Positions 48,865 to 58,614 of a stretch of DNA of 64,000 bases are shown one piece after another (positions within the stretch are counted from its first letter, which is position 1; the number at the start of each line of letters is the position of its first letter). The DNA is taken from NCBI GenBank assembly GCA_000153385.1, contig CH672375.1, positions 230,352 through 294,351 on the forward strand, read 5' to 3'. The DNA is from Flavobacteria bacterium BBFL7 (GTDB lineage Bacteria > Bacteroidota > Bacteroidia > Flavobacteriales > Flavobacteriaceae). The notes beneath the pieces are model-generated. The model saw nothing but the letters and a program-made list of their open reading frames with translations, was not told where the DNA came from and made no database searches. Both the position numbers and the translations under genes were made by a program.

Positions 48865-51288
48865 ATGAAGGTTTCTTATAACTGGATACGTCAATTTATC
48901 ACTGTTCCTGAATCTATTGAAGATCACGCTGCGTTGTTAACTTCTCTAGGTTTAGAAGTTGAAGGTGTTGAGAAATTTGAAAGTGTTAAAGGAGGATTGC
49001 AAGGTATCGTAGTAGGTCATGTTCTAGAATGTGTAAAACACCCTAATGCTGATAAGCTAAAGCTTACTAAAGTTAATATAGGTTCAGAAACTGTACAGAT
49101 TGTTTGCGGTGCTCCTAATGTCGCTGCTGGTCAAAAAGTTCCCGTAGCTACCATAGGCACTACCCTATACACAGAATCTGGTGAAGCTTGGAAAATCAAG
49201 AAAGGTAAAATACGTGGTGAGGAAAGCCACGGAATGATCTGTGCTGAGGATGAGCTTAACATAGGTACTTCTCATGATGGTATCATGGTACTAGATGAAA
49301 ATTTAGACCCAGGAACTCTTTTTAGTGATGTCATTAATATTGAAAATGATTACACAATAGAAATTGGGCTTACACCTAATCGATCTGACGCGATGTCTCA
49401 TCTAGGTGTTGCTCGCGATTTAAGAGCTGGTCTAGCTATCGATGGTGATCTCCTTGAATTTATCACACCTTCTGTAAGTAGTTTTCATGTAGATAATCGT
49501 TCACATAGAGTGGATATTGAAATTGAGAAGTCAGAGCTAGCACCTAGATATTGTGGTGTTACTTTAACAGGTTTAACAATTAAGGATTCTCCAGAATGGA
49601 TTCAAAATAGATTAAAAGCTATAGGAATTGTGCCTAAAAATAATGTAGTGGATATTACTAACTATGTAATGCATGAATTAGGACAACCGTTGCACGCATT
49701 TGACCTAGCAACTATTGAAGGTAATAAAATTGTTGTTAAAACTTTACCAGCAGGCACTACCTTTACCACACTGGATGAGGTTGAACATGAATTGCATGAA
49801 GAGGACTTAATGATCTGTGATAGTGTAAAACCTTTATGTATTGCTGGTGTTTATGGTGGTTTAAATAGCGGAGTAAAAAAAGGAACTAATTCTATTTTCT
49901 TAGAATCTGCTTACTTCAATCCTGTAAGCGTTCGTAAAACAGCAAAACGACATGGCTTTAATACAGATGCCTCATTTAGATTTGAACGTGGAATCGATCC
50001 CAATATTACAGAATATGCGTTAAAACGTGCTGCTCTTTTAATATTAGAGTCTGCAGGTGGGGAAATAAGCAGTGACATTACTGATGTTTATCCTCAAAAA
50101 ATTGAAGACCAACAGGTTTTTCTTCCGTTTTCAAAAGTAAATTCTTTGATAGGTCAGGAGATCCCTAAAGAAGAAATCAAAAGCATTCTTAGAACTTTAG
50201 ATATCAATGTAAATAATGTAACAGAAACAGGTCTAGGATTAACAATTCCAGCTTATCGTAATGATGTTACTAGACCAGCAGATGTAATTGAAGAGATATT
50301 ACGTGTCTATGGTTATGACAGAATAGGTACTAGTGATAAACTTAACGCTAGTATCGCAAAAACATCTAGATTAGACAATCATAAATTACAAGATCTCGTA
50401 GCACAACAACTAGCTGGTCAGGGATTCTATGAGATGATGGCCAATAGTCTTACATCTGATAAACATCATACACTAACAGATCAGATTTCTCCAAAGAATG
50501 AAGTGCGCATGTTAAATCCACTGAGTAGTGATTTATCTGTTATGAGACAAAGCTTAATATATGGAGCTCTAGAGGCTGTATCCCATAATATTAATCGTAG
50601 ACAAGAAAATTTAAGATTATTTGAATTCGGTAATACTTATCATCAATATCAAGAAAGACAGTTTACAGAGCAAAAGCATTTGAGTTTAATAACCACAGGT
50701 GCTATACATGAACAAAGTTGGAACCATCCATCTCGCAAGGCAGACTTCTTTTATATTAAAGGTGCTGTCTTAAGCGCTCTTAAAAGATTAGGGATAACAT
50801 CTATTAATGAAAAACCCACTAAGATGGACTTCTTAAGTGAAGGAATTTCTTTAAACAGTGGTGTAAAAATTGCAGATCTAGGTGTGGTAAAGAAGAAAAT
50901 ATGTAAATCTTTTGATATAGATGCTACAGTACACTACGCAAATATTTACTGGGATGAGGTATTAAAACTAGTTAAAGAAGAACGTAAAACTGTCACCACT
51001 ATTCCTAAATTTCCAGCGGTTAAAAGAGACCTGGCTTTACTAGTAAATGATGAGACTAGTTTTAAAGAATTACATGATATTGCGTTACAGACTGAGAAAA
51101 AATTATTAAAAGAGGTTCAATTATTTGATGTCTATGAAGGTAAGAATCTAGCAAAAGGAAAAAAATCATATGCCTTAAGCTTCCTATTACAGGATGAAGT
51201 AAAAACTCTTACTGACAAACAAATTGATAAAGCAATGCAAAAAATACAACAGCAATTAGAAAAACAGGCTGGTGTGGAATTACGTTAA
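48865..51288 (+). CDS. pheT: phenylalanyl-tRNA synthetase beta subunit
   Basis: The 807-residue subunit has, in order, the N-terminal tRNA-binding domain (about 40-150, VGHVLECVKHPNADKLKLTKVNIG), B3/B4 editing region (about 205-380), B5 domain (about 400-475) and the catalytic-core-like domain. The C-terminal FDX-ACB domain (about 715-807, IPKFPAVKRDLALLV) binds tRNA. It pairs with PheS, which is not in the window. It is preceded by a palindromic repeat and followed by a strong terminator. Confidence 0.97.
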   Translation: MKVSYNWIRQFITVPESIEDHAALLTSLGLEVEGVEKFESVKGGLQGIVVGHVLECVKHPNADKLKLTKVNIGSETVQIVCGAPNVAAGQKVPVATIGTTLYTESGEAWKIKKGKIRGEESHGMICAEDELNIGTSHDGIMVLDENLDPGTLFSDVINIENDYTIEIGLTPNRSDAMSHLGVARDLRAGLAIDGDLLEFITPSVSSFHVDNRSHRVDIEIEKSELAPRYCGVTLTGLTIKDSPEWIQNRLKAIGIVPKNNVVDITNYVMHELGQPLHAFDLATIEGNKIVVKTLPAGTTFTTLDEVEHELHEEDLMICDSVKPLCIAGVYGGLNSGVKKGTNSIFLESAYFNPVSVRKTAKRHGFNTDASFRFERGIDPNITEYALKRAALLILESAGGEISSDITDVYPQKIEDQQVFLPFSKVNSLIGQEIPKEEIKSILRTLDINVNNVTETGLGLTIPAYRNDVTRPADVIEEILRVYGYDRIGTSDKLNASIAKTSRLDNHKLQDLVAQQLAGQGFYEMMANSLTSDKHHTLTDQISPKNEVRMLNPLSSDLSVMRQSLIYGALEAVSHNINRRQENLRLFEFGNTYHQYQERQFTEQKHLSLITTGAIHEQSWNHPSRKADFFYIKGAVLSALKRLGITSINEKPTKMDFLSEGISLNSGVKIADLGVVKKKICKSFDIDATVHYANIYWDEVLKLVKEERKTVTTIPKFPAVKRDLALLVNDETSFKELHDIALQTEKKLLKEVQLFDVYEGKNLAKGKKSYALSFLLQDEVKTLTDKQIDKAMQKIQQQLEKQAGVELR

Positions 51289-51313
51289 AAATAAAGATAG
51301 CTGATAGCTTTTC

Positions 51314-51348
51314 AACTCCTTTACGACCTAGTTCGTAAAGGAGTTTTT
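51314..51348 (+). terminator. pheT terminator
   Basis: A 13-bp stem (AACTCCTTTACGA, 51314-51326, with 51333-51345) with a 6-nt loop, then T residues. Confidence 0.78.
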
Positions 51349-51396
51349 AATTTAAAAAAAATCCTCATATTTTTAATGATCTAATAATAGGAATTT

Positions 51397-52116
51397 ATGT
51401 TTGAGCGCACAGATATTGAACAACAACTTCAGAAAGCGAGAAATAAAAAGTATCAAGAGGTCGATATTTTAAAACAGGTTGCTCACATTCTTAAAGAAGA
51501 TCAATTAAAAGAGGATGCTATCATGGCTAGAATGAAAAGTCCTCAAAAACCTACTCCTAGAAATCAGTTCAATATTGATTTACTGGAGACTAATCGTATC
51601 TATCATGTTGATCAAATAAGAGATATATGTATAAATTATAGGTTGAGGTTTTTAGATTCAAAGTATTTTAAAAATGAGATTCCTAAAGAAGCTGTAGTTA
51701 TCATTAAACAAATTGAAAAAAAGCACAACATTACTTTACGTGGTTTCAAAATAGTCGCACCTTCAAAAATGTTTAAACTAGAAAATGCAGACGACCCATT
51801 ATTGTTTGCCCCTATAGGAAATGGCTACTTCTATCTAATTCATAAATGGGGAAACGATTTAAGTCCATATCGTAAAGCATGGGCGTGGTCGTTCAAAAGT
51901 TTTGAGAATTTGATTTTTACAACTTTATTAATTAGTCTATTCATAAGTGCACTAGTTCCAGGAGGTGTTTTTTCTCCCGAAACGAGTGGAATTCAGTTTT
52001 TATTAATTTTCTTTTTCATGTTCAAATCAGTTGCTGCAATAGTGTTGTACTACTCATTTGCAAAAGGCAAGAATTTTAATAAAGCAATTTGGAACTCAAA
52101 GTATTTTAATGCCTAA
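51397..52116 (+). CDS. hypothetical protein with two C-terminal membrane helices
   Basis: The 239-residue protein has a charged helical N-terminus (1-55) and a soluble middle part (about 60-160; FKIVAPSKMFKLENADDPLLFAPIGNGYFYLIHKWGNDL). Two membrane helices follow (about 172-190 and 202-223). I do not recognise a family. It stands alone between two terminators. The soluble part may face the cytosol. Confidence 0.6.
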   Translation: MFERTDIEQQLQKARNKKYQEVDILKQVAHILKEDQLKEDAIMARMKSPQKPTPRNQFNIDLLETNRIYHVDQIRDICINYRLRFLDSKYFKNEIPKEAVVIIKQIEKKHNITLRGFKIVAPSKMFKLENADDPLLFAPIGNGYFYLIHKWGNDLSPYRKAWAWSFKSFENLIFTTLLISLFISALVPGGVFSPETSGIQFLLIFFFMFKSVAAIVLYYSFAKGKNFNKAIWNSKYFNA

Positions 52117-52137
52117 TAAAAAAGGTAAATGACAGTA

Positions 52138-52176
52138 TGAAGCGCTTCTTATATCAATAAAGGAGCGTTTTTTTAT
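52138..52176 (+). terminator. imperfect terminator after the gene at 51397
   Basis: AGCGCTTCTTAT and ATAAAGGAGCGT pair with mismatches around a short loop, followed by seven T residues. Confidence 0.4.
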
Positions 52177-52200
52177 TATCTTGCTTTCATAAATAATGAT

Positions 52201-52392
52201 ATGAAAACTAGAAACCCATTTTTAGGTGGAATCATAGCTGCTGTAATGATTGGATTTGGCTCTTGGAGACTTTATAACTACTTTGTTTTAGGTGAAGAGA
52301 TGCCTACCTGGCGTGTAGTCTTATCTGTTGCTATAGTAATTTATGGTCTAGTAGTAGCTTTTAATGCATTGAGTAAAAAAGATGCAGAATAA
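52201..52392 (+). CDS. small two-helix membrane protein, first of a tandem pair
   Basis: The 63-residue protein has two helices (about 8-26 and 38-58) and ends in a charged tail (SKKDAE). The segment FLGGIIAAVMIGFGSWRLYNYFVLGEEMPTWR matches FLGIAFLGLGAWKIHERYILNDDVSNLQ of the next gene in pattern, so the two appear to be duplicates. Its end overlaps the next start by 11 bases. Function unknown. Confidence 0.6.
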   Translation: MKTRNPFLGGIIAAVMIGFGSWRLYNYFVLGEEMPTWRVVLSVAIVIYGLVVAFNALSKKDAE

Positions 52393-52579
52393 AGACTCCA
52401 TTAAATTTTTTCTTGGAATCGCTTTTTTAGGTTTGGGAGCATGGAAAATCCATGAACGATATATTTTAAACGATGACGTTTCTAACCTTCAACTAGCAGG
52501 CTCTATCTTTTTAGTAGGCTTAGGACTATATAGAGTCTTTGAATATCTTAATAGAAAAAACAAAAAACCTAATTCTTAA
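52382..52579 (+). CDS. small two-helix membrane protein, second of a tandem pair
   Basis: The 65-residue protein has the same layout as the gene before it: a helix with FLGLGAW, a short charged loop (ERYILNDD), a second helix (LAGSIFLVGLGLYRV) and a basic tail. The 11-base overlap means coupled translation. A strong bidirectional terminator separates it from the convergent ABC-F gene. Confidence 0.6.
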   Translation: MQNKDSIKFFLGIAFLGLGAWKIHERYILNDDVSNLQLAGSIFLVGLGLYRVFEYLNRKNKKPNS

Positions 52580-52602
52580 AAAACAATATCCTTTTAAATA
52601 AA

Positions 52603-52637
52603 AAAAGCCCGTTTCTATTAAAATAGAACGGGCTTTT
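52603..52637. terminator. bidirectional terminator
   Basis: AAAAGCCCGTTTCTATT (52603-52619) pairs with AATAGAACGGGCTTTT (52622-52637), with one bulged base. A- and T-tracts on both sides serve both convergent genes. Confidence 0.78.
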
Positions 52638-52654
52638 ATTATGTATTTAAAATG

Positions 52655-54307
<1,653 letters not shown>

Positions 54308-54412
54308 TTATTAGGTTTTTGCTATAACCTAATTGCGGTTTTTAACAGCTCATTAACTACTTTTAGTGAAGATAAATCTTTCTTTTGTTGTTAGCCCATA
54401 TTTGTAATAGTA

Positions 54413-55867
54413 ATGACCTTTTTAAGTTTGCTTTCGCGAAAGCGTAATTATCTTCTTATCAGCTCTCTCATAACAGGAGTGTTGCTGCTTACCACGTCGT
54501 GTAAAGAAGAAAAATTAAATGCTAACACATACTTGTCTGGGAAAATCATCAATGCTCATAAGGATTTTGTAACACTAAGAGATTTTAATGGCTTGCTGGA
54601 CACTATTCCACTAGCGGCAGATGGATCTTTTTCCAAGTCTTACAACTCGTTACAACCTGGATTATACACATTTGCTCATCCAGGAGAGTATCAATCTATA
54701 TATCTTTCACCTGGTGACAGTACTATTTTAAGGTTAAATACTAAGGCATTTGATGAAACATTAGCCTTCTCTGGCACACACTCTAAAGAAAATAATTATT
54801 TAATTAATCTTTATGTCCAGATTGAAAAAGATGATCGAGAATTTTTAAACAATTACAAATTATCATCTTCTCAGTTTAAAAAAACACTAGATCGTATTAC
54901 CGAAGCAAGATTGAATCATCTAGATTCTATTGCCGAACAACATTCTTTTGATCCTGATTTTTTATGTCATGCAAATAAGATTATTAAATTCTCGATGTGG
55001 TCTAAAATCGAACGATTCCCTTTTGTCCATTATGGAAAAAATGATTTTTTAGATAGTAAAGAATTACCTGAATCTTTCTATTCTTATAGAAAAGACTTTG
55101 ATATTGATGATAGATCGCTGCTTAATAATATCGCTTTCAGACCTTATGTGAATTCACTTATTTCTAATATGGCATTTACAAGTCTAGCTGAAGAATTAGG
55201 CTCTGGTATACTTGTAGATAGATCTAGCTTAAAATACCAAAAGAAAAGACTAGCTGTCATAGATAGTTTATTTAAACGCGGTATTATAAAAGATATTTTT
55301 GCATCAAACATTACTCAGCATTTCATCATGAATCGTAAAAATGCTAATGAGATAAATGATCTAGTTGATGTGTTTACCAGCATGACAGATGACACTGAGT
55401 TGAAAAAGCACATTACTACTACTGCAGCAACTTATATAAAATTAGATCCAGGTAATGAAATGCCTAATATCAAAATTCAAAACACTAATAAAGATAAAAT
55501 GGAGTTATCTGAACGTGTTAAAAGACTTACAGTTCTATTTTTCTGGTCTGATGATGAGCGAGAGTATGCATTAAGAGTACATGACAAGATTAAAGACCTA
55601 AGGTTAAAATATCCAGAGATCGACTTTATAGGTATTAATTTAGATGATTCTGAAGGTAATCAATGGGAAGAAGCTTATCAACGATATCGTTTCAATCCTC
55701 AAATGGAGTATCAAATCTTGAACACTTCACCTGTTACTGCACAACTTGCATTACGTAATAATAATCGCAGTATGGTTATTGATAGAAATCTCACCATAAT
55801 AGACCCTAGTATTAACCTATTTCATTATCAAATAGAAACTACGTTATTGGGTTATATTAACAGATAA
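54413..55867 (+). CDS. thioredoxin-fold lipoprotein without a CxxC active site
   Basis: The 484-residue protein has a lipoprotein signal ending LLLTTSC (about Cys30), a beta-rich N-terminal part (about 35-120) like the DUF4369-type partner of TlpA proteins, and a long helical middle. The C-terminal thioredoxin-like domain (about 345-484) has RLTVLFFWSDDEREYALRVHDKIKDLRLKYPEIDFIGINLD. The usual CxxC is replaced by SDDE, so ordinary disulfide chemistry is unlikely. The n-region of the signal (LSRKRN) is encoded by a palindromic repeat (54430-54443). Confidence 0.75.
   Translation: MTFLSLLSRKRNYLLISSLITGVLLLTTSCKEEKLNANTYLSGKIINAHKDFVTLRDFNGLLDTIPLAADGSFSKSYNSLQPGLYTFAHPGEYQSIYLSPGDSTILRLNTKAFDETLAFSGTHSKENNYLINLYVQIEKDDREFLNNYKLSSSQFKKTLDRITEARLNHLDSIAEQHSFDPDFLCHANKIIKFSMWSKIERFPFVHYGKNDFLDSKELPESFYSYRKDFDIDDRSLLNNIAFRPYVNSLISNMAFTSLAEELGSGILVDRSSLKYQKKRLAVIDSLFKRGIIKDIFASNITQHFIMNRKNANEINDLVDVFTSMTDDTELKKHITTTAATYIKLDPGNEMPNIKIQNTNKDKMELSERVKRLTVLFFWSDDEREYALRVHDKIKDLRLKYPEIDFIGINLDDSEGNQWEEAYQRYRFNPQMEYQILNTSPVTAQLALRNNNRSMVIDRNLTIIDPSINLFHYQIETTLLGYINR
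54430..54443. repeat. palindromic repeat GCTTTCGCGAAAGC
   Basis: Perfect copy at the start of the lipoprotein gene. It supplies the LSRKR of its signal peptide. Confidence 0.88.
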
Positions 55868-55898
55868 AAAAAAGGCTCGCAGTGCGAGCCTTTTTTTT
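55866..55898 (+). terminator. terminator after the thioredoxin-fold gene
   Basis: GGCTCGC (55874-55880) pairs with GCGAGCC (55884-55890), flanked by A8 and T8, so it works in both directions for the convergent transaldolase-like gene. Confidence 0.85.
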
Positions 55899-55919
55899 AT
55901 CTAATAACTATGCTATCTC

Positions 55920-56573
55920 TTAATTTCCTTTCTTATAATCAGCAAGAAATTTAGCCAGACCTATATCTGTTAATGGGTGTTTTAACAAACCTTCAATAGA
56001 ACTTAATGGTCCAGTCATAACATCTGCTCCTAATTTTGCACAGTCAATCACATGCATAGTGTGTCTTACAGAAGCTGCTAGGATTTCAGTATCAAAACCA
56101 TAGTTATCATAAATCATTCGTATCTCAGCAATTAGATTTAATCCATCTGTTGAAATATCATCTAATCTACCAATAAATGGTGATACATAAGTTGCACCAG
56201 CTTTTGCCGCTAGAAGTGCCTGTCCAGGACTGAATACAAGAGTTACATTTGTTTTAATTCCCTTATCACTAAAGTATTTACATGCTCTAACACCATCTTT
56301 AATCATTGGTAGCTTTACAACGATTTGGTCATTCATAGCAGCTAGAGCTTCTCCTTCTTTAACCATTCCATCAAAATCGGTTGAAATCACCTCGGCACTT
56401 ACGTGTCCATCAACAATATCACATATCTTTTTATAGTGATTTAAAATATTCTTGCTACCTGTGATACCTTCTTTTGCCATAAGAGAAGGATTAGTAGTTA
56501 CTCCATCTAAAACACCCATGGATTGGGCTTCAGCAATTTGATCAAGGTTTGCGGTGTCAATAAAAAATTTCAT
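55920..56573 (-). CDS. fructose-6-phosphate aldolase / transaldolase-like protein
   Basis: This 217-residue protein has the short transaldolase-family sequence: [30 protein letters not shown], the Schiff-base lysine in QIVVKLPM, and [26 protein letters not shown]. The short length fits the FSA/TalC branch, but these proteins are often true transaldolases. It converts sugar phosphates in the cytosol, either in the pentose phosphate pathway or by aldol cleavage. It is a single gene with a strong terminator on its 3' side. Confidence 0.9.
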   Translation of the reverse strand: MKFFIDTANLDQIAEAQSMGVLDGVTTNPSLMAKEGITGSKNILNHYKKICDIVDGHVSAEVISTDFDGMVKEGEALAAMNDQIVVKLPMIKDGVRACKYFSDKGIKTNVTLVFSPGQALLAAKAGATYVSPFIGRLDDISTDGLNLIAEIRMIYDNYGFDTEILAASVRHTMHVIDCAKLGADVMTGPLSSIEGLLKHPLTDIGLAKFLADYKKGN

Positions 56574-56694
56574 AGTTGTGGTATCTTATTAAAAGTTGAT
56601 GTTAACTAGTAGCAAAAGTCGTCAATGTAATGTCTAATTTTGTAATCTTGTAGTCTTAAGATATTAAATGTTTTTAACAGCTAAGTTTTACTTA

Positions 56695-57495
56695 ATGAAA
56701 TTTTTAAAAAAAGCTCCTTTTACCTTATATATTCTTTTCTTTATAACATTAAGTTGTGGTCCAAAACCTTCTCAAACCGAAGTTGCTGTGGAGTTAGAGG
56801 ACACATCCATCCCACCGGGAACTATAAAACTAACTGATAATTTATATATAGACCGTGTACCGGTGACTAACTTAATGTATGCTGAATTTTTGGACCATTT
56901 AGGAAACTACTGGTCTGAAAAAAAACACGAAAAAATGAAATCCTATGCCTCATATGGTCTAGAAGCAGACTCTGTTTTTCAACCTTATACTGGCAGCACA
57001 CGACTTATGATGGGTTCAACCTTAGACCCAAAGCACATGGTAACATCAAACTTGACTCTTGGGAATTACACTAGCCATCCATATTATCAATGGCATCCCG
57101 TGGTGAACATTTCTCAAGAAAAAGCAGAGTTATTTTGTAAATGGCGTACTGATATGGTTAACGCGGTATATGGAATACGTAGTAGGAACGAGAGTCAAAG
57201 GTCTCAATACCCTACACAAGTATATTATCGTTTACCTACTGAAAAAGAAATGATTGCTGCTCAAAATCTACTAGACAAAAAACTAAAGCTCCTTACATAT
57301 CAAGATGAAATTTATAGCTATGGCGGTGATTTCTATAAATTTAGAAGAATCCAAGATGAGTATCACATGGCAATATTTGAAATGAAAGAACTTTCTAAAA
57401 ACGGACCTTATCTACCTGTGTACAAATCATTGTCCTATTATGAATCCAACCAACTCCAAACAGGTTTTCGTTGTATTTGTGAAGTAACACCTTAA
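56695..57495 (+). CDS. SUMF1/formylglycine-generating-fold lipoprotein (GldJ/GldK-like)
   Basis: The 266-residue protein begins MKFLKKAPFTLYILFFITLSC, a lipoprotein signal. A longer frame starts 27 bases earlier and is rejected. The body fits a SUMF1 (C-type-lectin-like) domain: IPPGTIKLTDNLYIDRVPVTNLMYAEFL, HPVVNISQEKAELFCKWR, YYRLPTEKEMIAAQ and a C-terminal GFRCICEV. In gliding Flavobacteria the lipoproteins GldJ and GldK share this fold. This one is shorter and outside a gld cluster, so its role is open. Confidence 0.72.
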   Translation: MKFLKKAPFTLYILFFITLSCGPKPSQTEVAVELEDTSIPPGTIKLTDNLYIDRVPVTNLMYAEFLDHLGNYWSEKKHEKMKSYASYGLEADSVFQPYTGSTRLMMGSTLDPKHMVTSNLTLGNYTSHPYYQWHPVVNISQEKAELFCKWRTDMVNAVYGIRSRNESQRSQYPTQVYYRLPTEKEMIAAQNLLDKKLKLLTYQDEIYSYGGDFYKFRRIQDEYHMAIFEMKELSKNGPYLPVYKSLSYYESNQLQTGFRCICEVTP

Positions 57496-57542
57496 CCTTT
57501 TGAAGGTCAAAACGTTTAAATTATAATATATCTATACTTGAT

Positions 57543-58496
57543 ATGAGTTTATTTTATTTATTAATTGGTCTAGTTCTATTAGTTATCGGTGGAGAGTTTC
57601 TAGTAAGATCTTCGGTAGGATTATCGCTAAAATTAAGATTGTCGAGAATGATTATCGGGCTTACGGTAGTCTCATTTGCGACTAGTGCTCCAGAATTAAT
57701 CGTAAGTATTCAATCTGCATTAGACGGTTTTTCTGGTTTAGCAATTGGAAATGTCATCGGTAGTAATATTGCAAATATTGCTTTAGTATTAGGTGCCACA
57801 GCACTTATTGCACCATTAGCTATTGATAAAGACTTCTTTAAATTCAACTGGCCATGGATGATGGCTTTTAGTATACTCTTATATATCCTATTATTGTCCG
57901 ATAACAATTTAGTACGTTGGGAAGGCGGAATATTATTAGGTTCAATAATTGTTTTTTTAATACTCCTTATCAGGCGTGCTCGTAAAAACCCAGAAGCCAG
58001 TAATGTTGAAGAAGAGTTACAAGAAACAAAATGGTGGAAAATTTTTATGTTTTTAGCTTTAGGAGGACTAGCTCTATGGCAAGGAAGTGAACTTTTAGTA
58101 AAAGGTGCTGTTGATATTGCAGCTAGTTTAGGTATTCCAGAAAGCATTATAGCAGTATCTATGGTCGCCTTAGGAACATCTGTTCCAGAACTTGCGGCAT
58201 CTATTATAGCGGCTTTGAAGAAAGAAAAAGCTATCTCACTAGGAAACCTGATTGGGTCTAATATTTTTAATATCGGATCGGTACTAGGAATTACGGCCTT
58301 AATACAACCTATACAAATACAACCGGAAGGTATGGGCTTATTAAATAATGACATATTTTGGATGTTAGGAATTTCATTTGCTTTATTACCACTAGCCTTC
58401 TTACCTAAAGTATATCACATATCAAGATATAAAGGTATATTATTCTTAGCTGCGTACTTATTATTTATCTACCTAGCCTTTTCTACCCTATCGTAA
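57543..58496 (+). CDS. calcium/sodium antiporter (CaCA family, YrbG-like)
   Basis: The 317-residue inner-membrane protein has about ten helices and the two alpha repeats of CaCA exchangers: FATSAPELIVSI with GNVIGSNIANIALVLG, and ALGTSVPELAASI with GNLIGSNIFNIGSVLG. The acidic residue in SAPE/SVPE binds the cation. It exchanges sodium for calcium or another cation. A reading frame on the opposite strand (57710-58354) reflects the repeated composition and is not a gene. Confidence 0.92.
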   Translation: MSLFYLLIGLVLLVIGGEFLVRSSVGLSLKLRLSRMIIGLTVVSFATSAPELIVSIQSALDGFSGLAIGNVIGSNIANIALVLGATALIAPLAIDKDFFKFNWPWMMAFSILLYILLLSDNNLVRWEGGILLGSIIVFLILLIRRARKNPEASNVEEELQETKWWKIFMFLALGGLALWQGSELLVKGAVDIAASLGIPESIIAVSMVALGTSVPELAASIIAALKKEKAISLGNLIGSNIFNIGSVLGITALIQPIQIQPEGMGLLNNDIFWMLGISFALLPLAFLPKVYHISRYKGILFLAAYLLFIYLAFSTLS

Positions 58497-58575
58497 ATAA
58501 GGGGTTATTCACATAATTTAATGATTTGTTGATATTACATCCCTAAAAAAACAAGGGTTGATTTGTAAAAAGTGT

Positions 58576-58583
58576 TACTTTTG
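58576..58583 (+). promoter_or_regulatory. promoter -7 box of glnA
   Basis: TACTTTTG matches TAnnTTTG 32 bases before the ATG. No convincing -33 element is seen. Confidence 0.5.
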
Positions 58584-58614
58584 CGGTGTATTATTATAAA
58601 AATAACACCACATC

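Noticed and set aside
57710-58354. A 214-codon frame opposite the antiporter gene
   Set aside because: The antiporter is a clear CaCA protein; the antisense frame has no family features.
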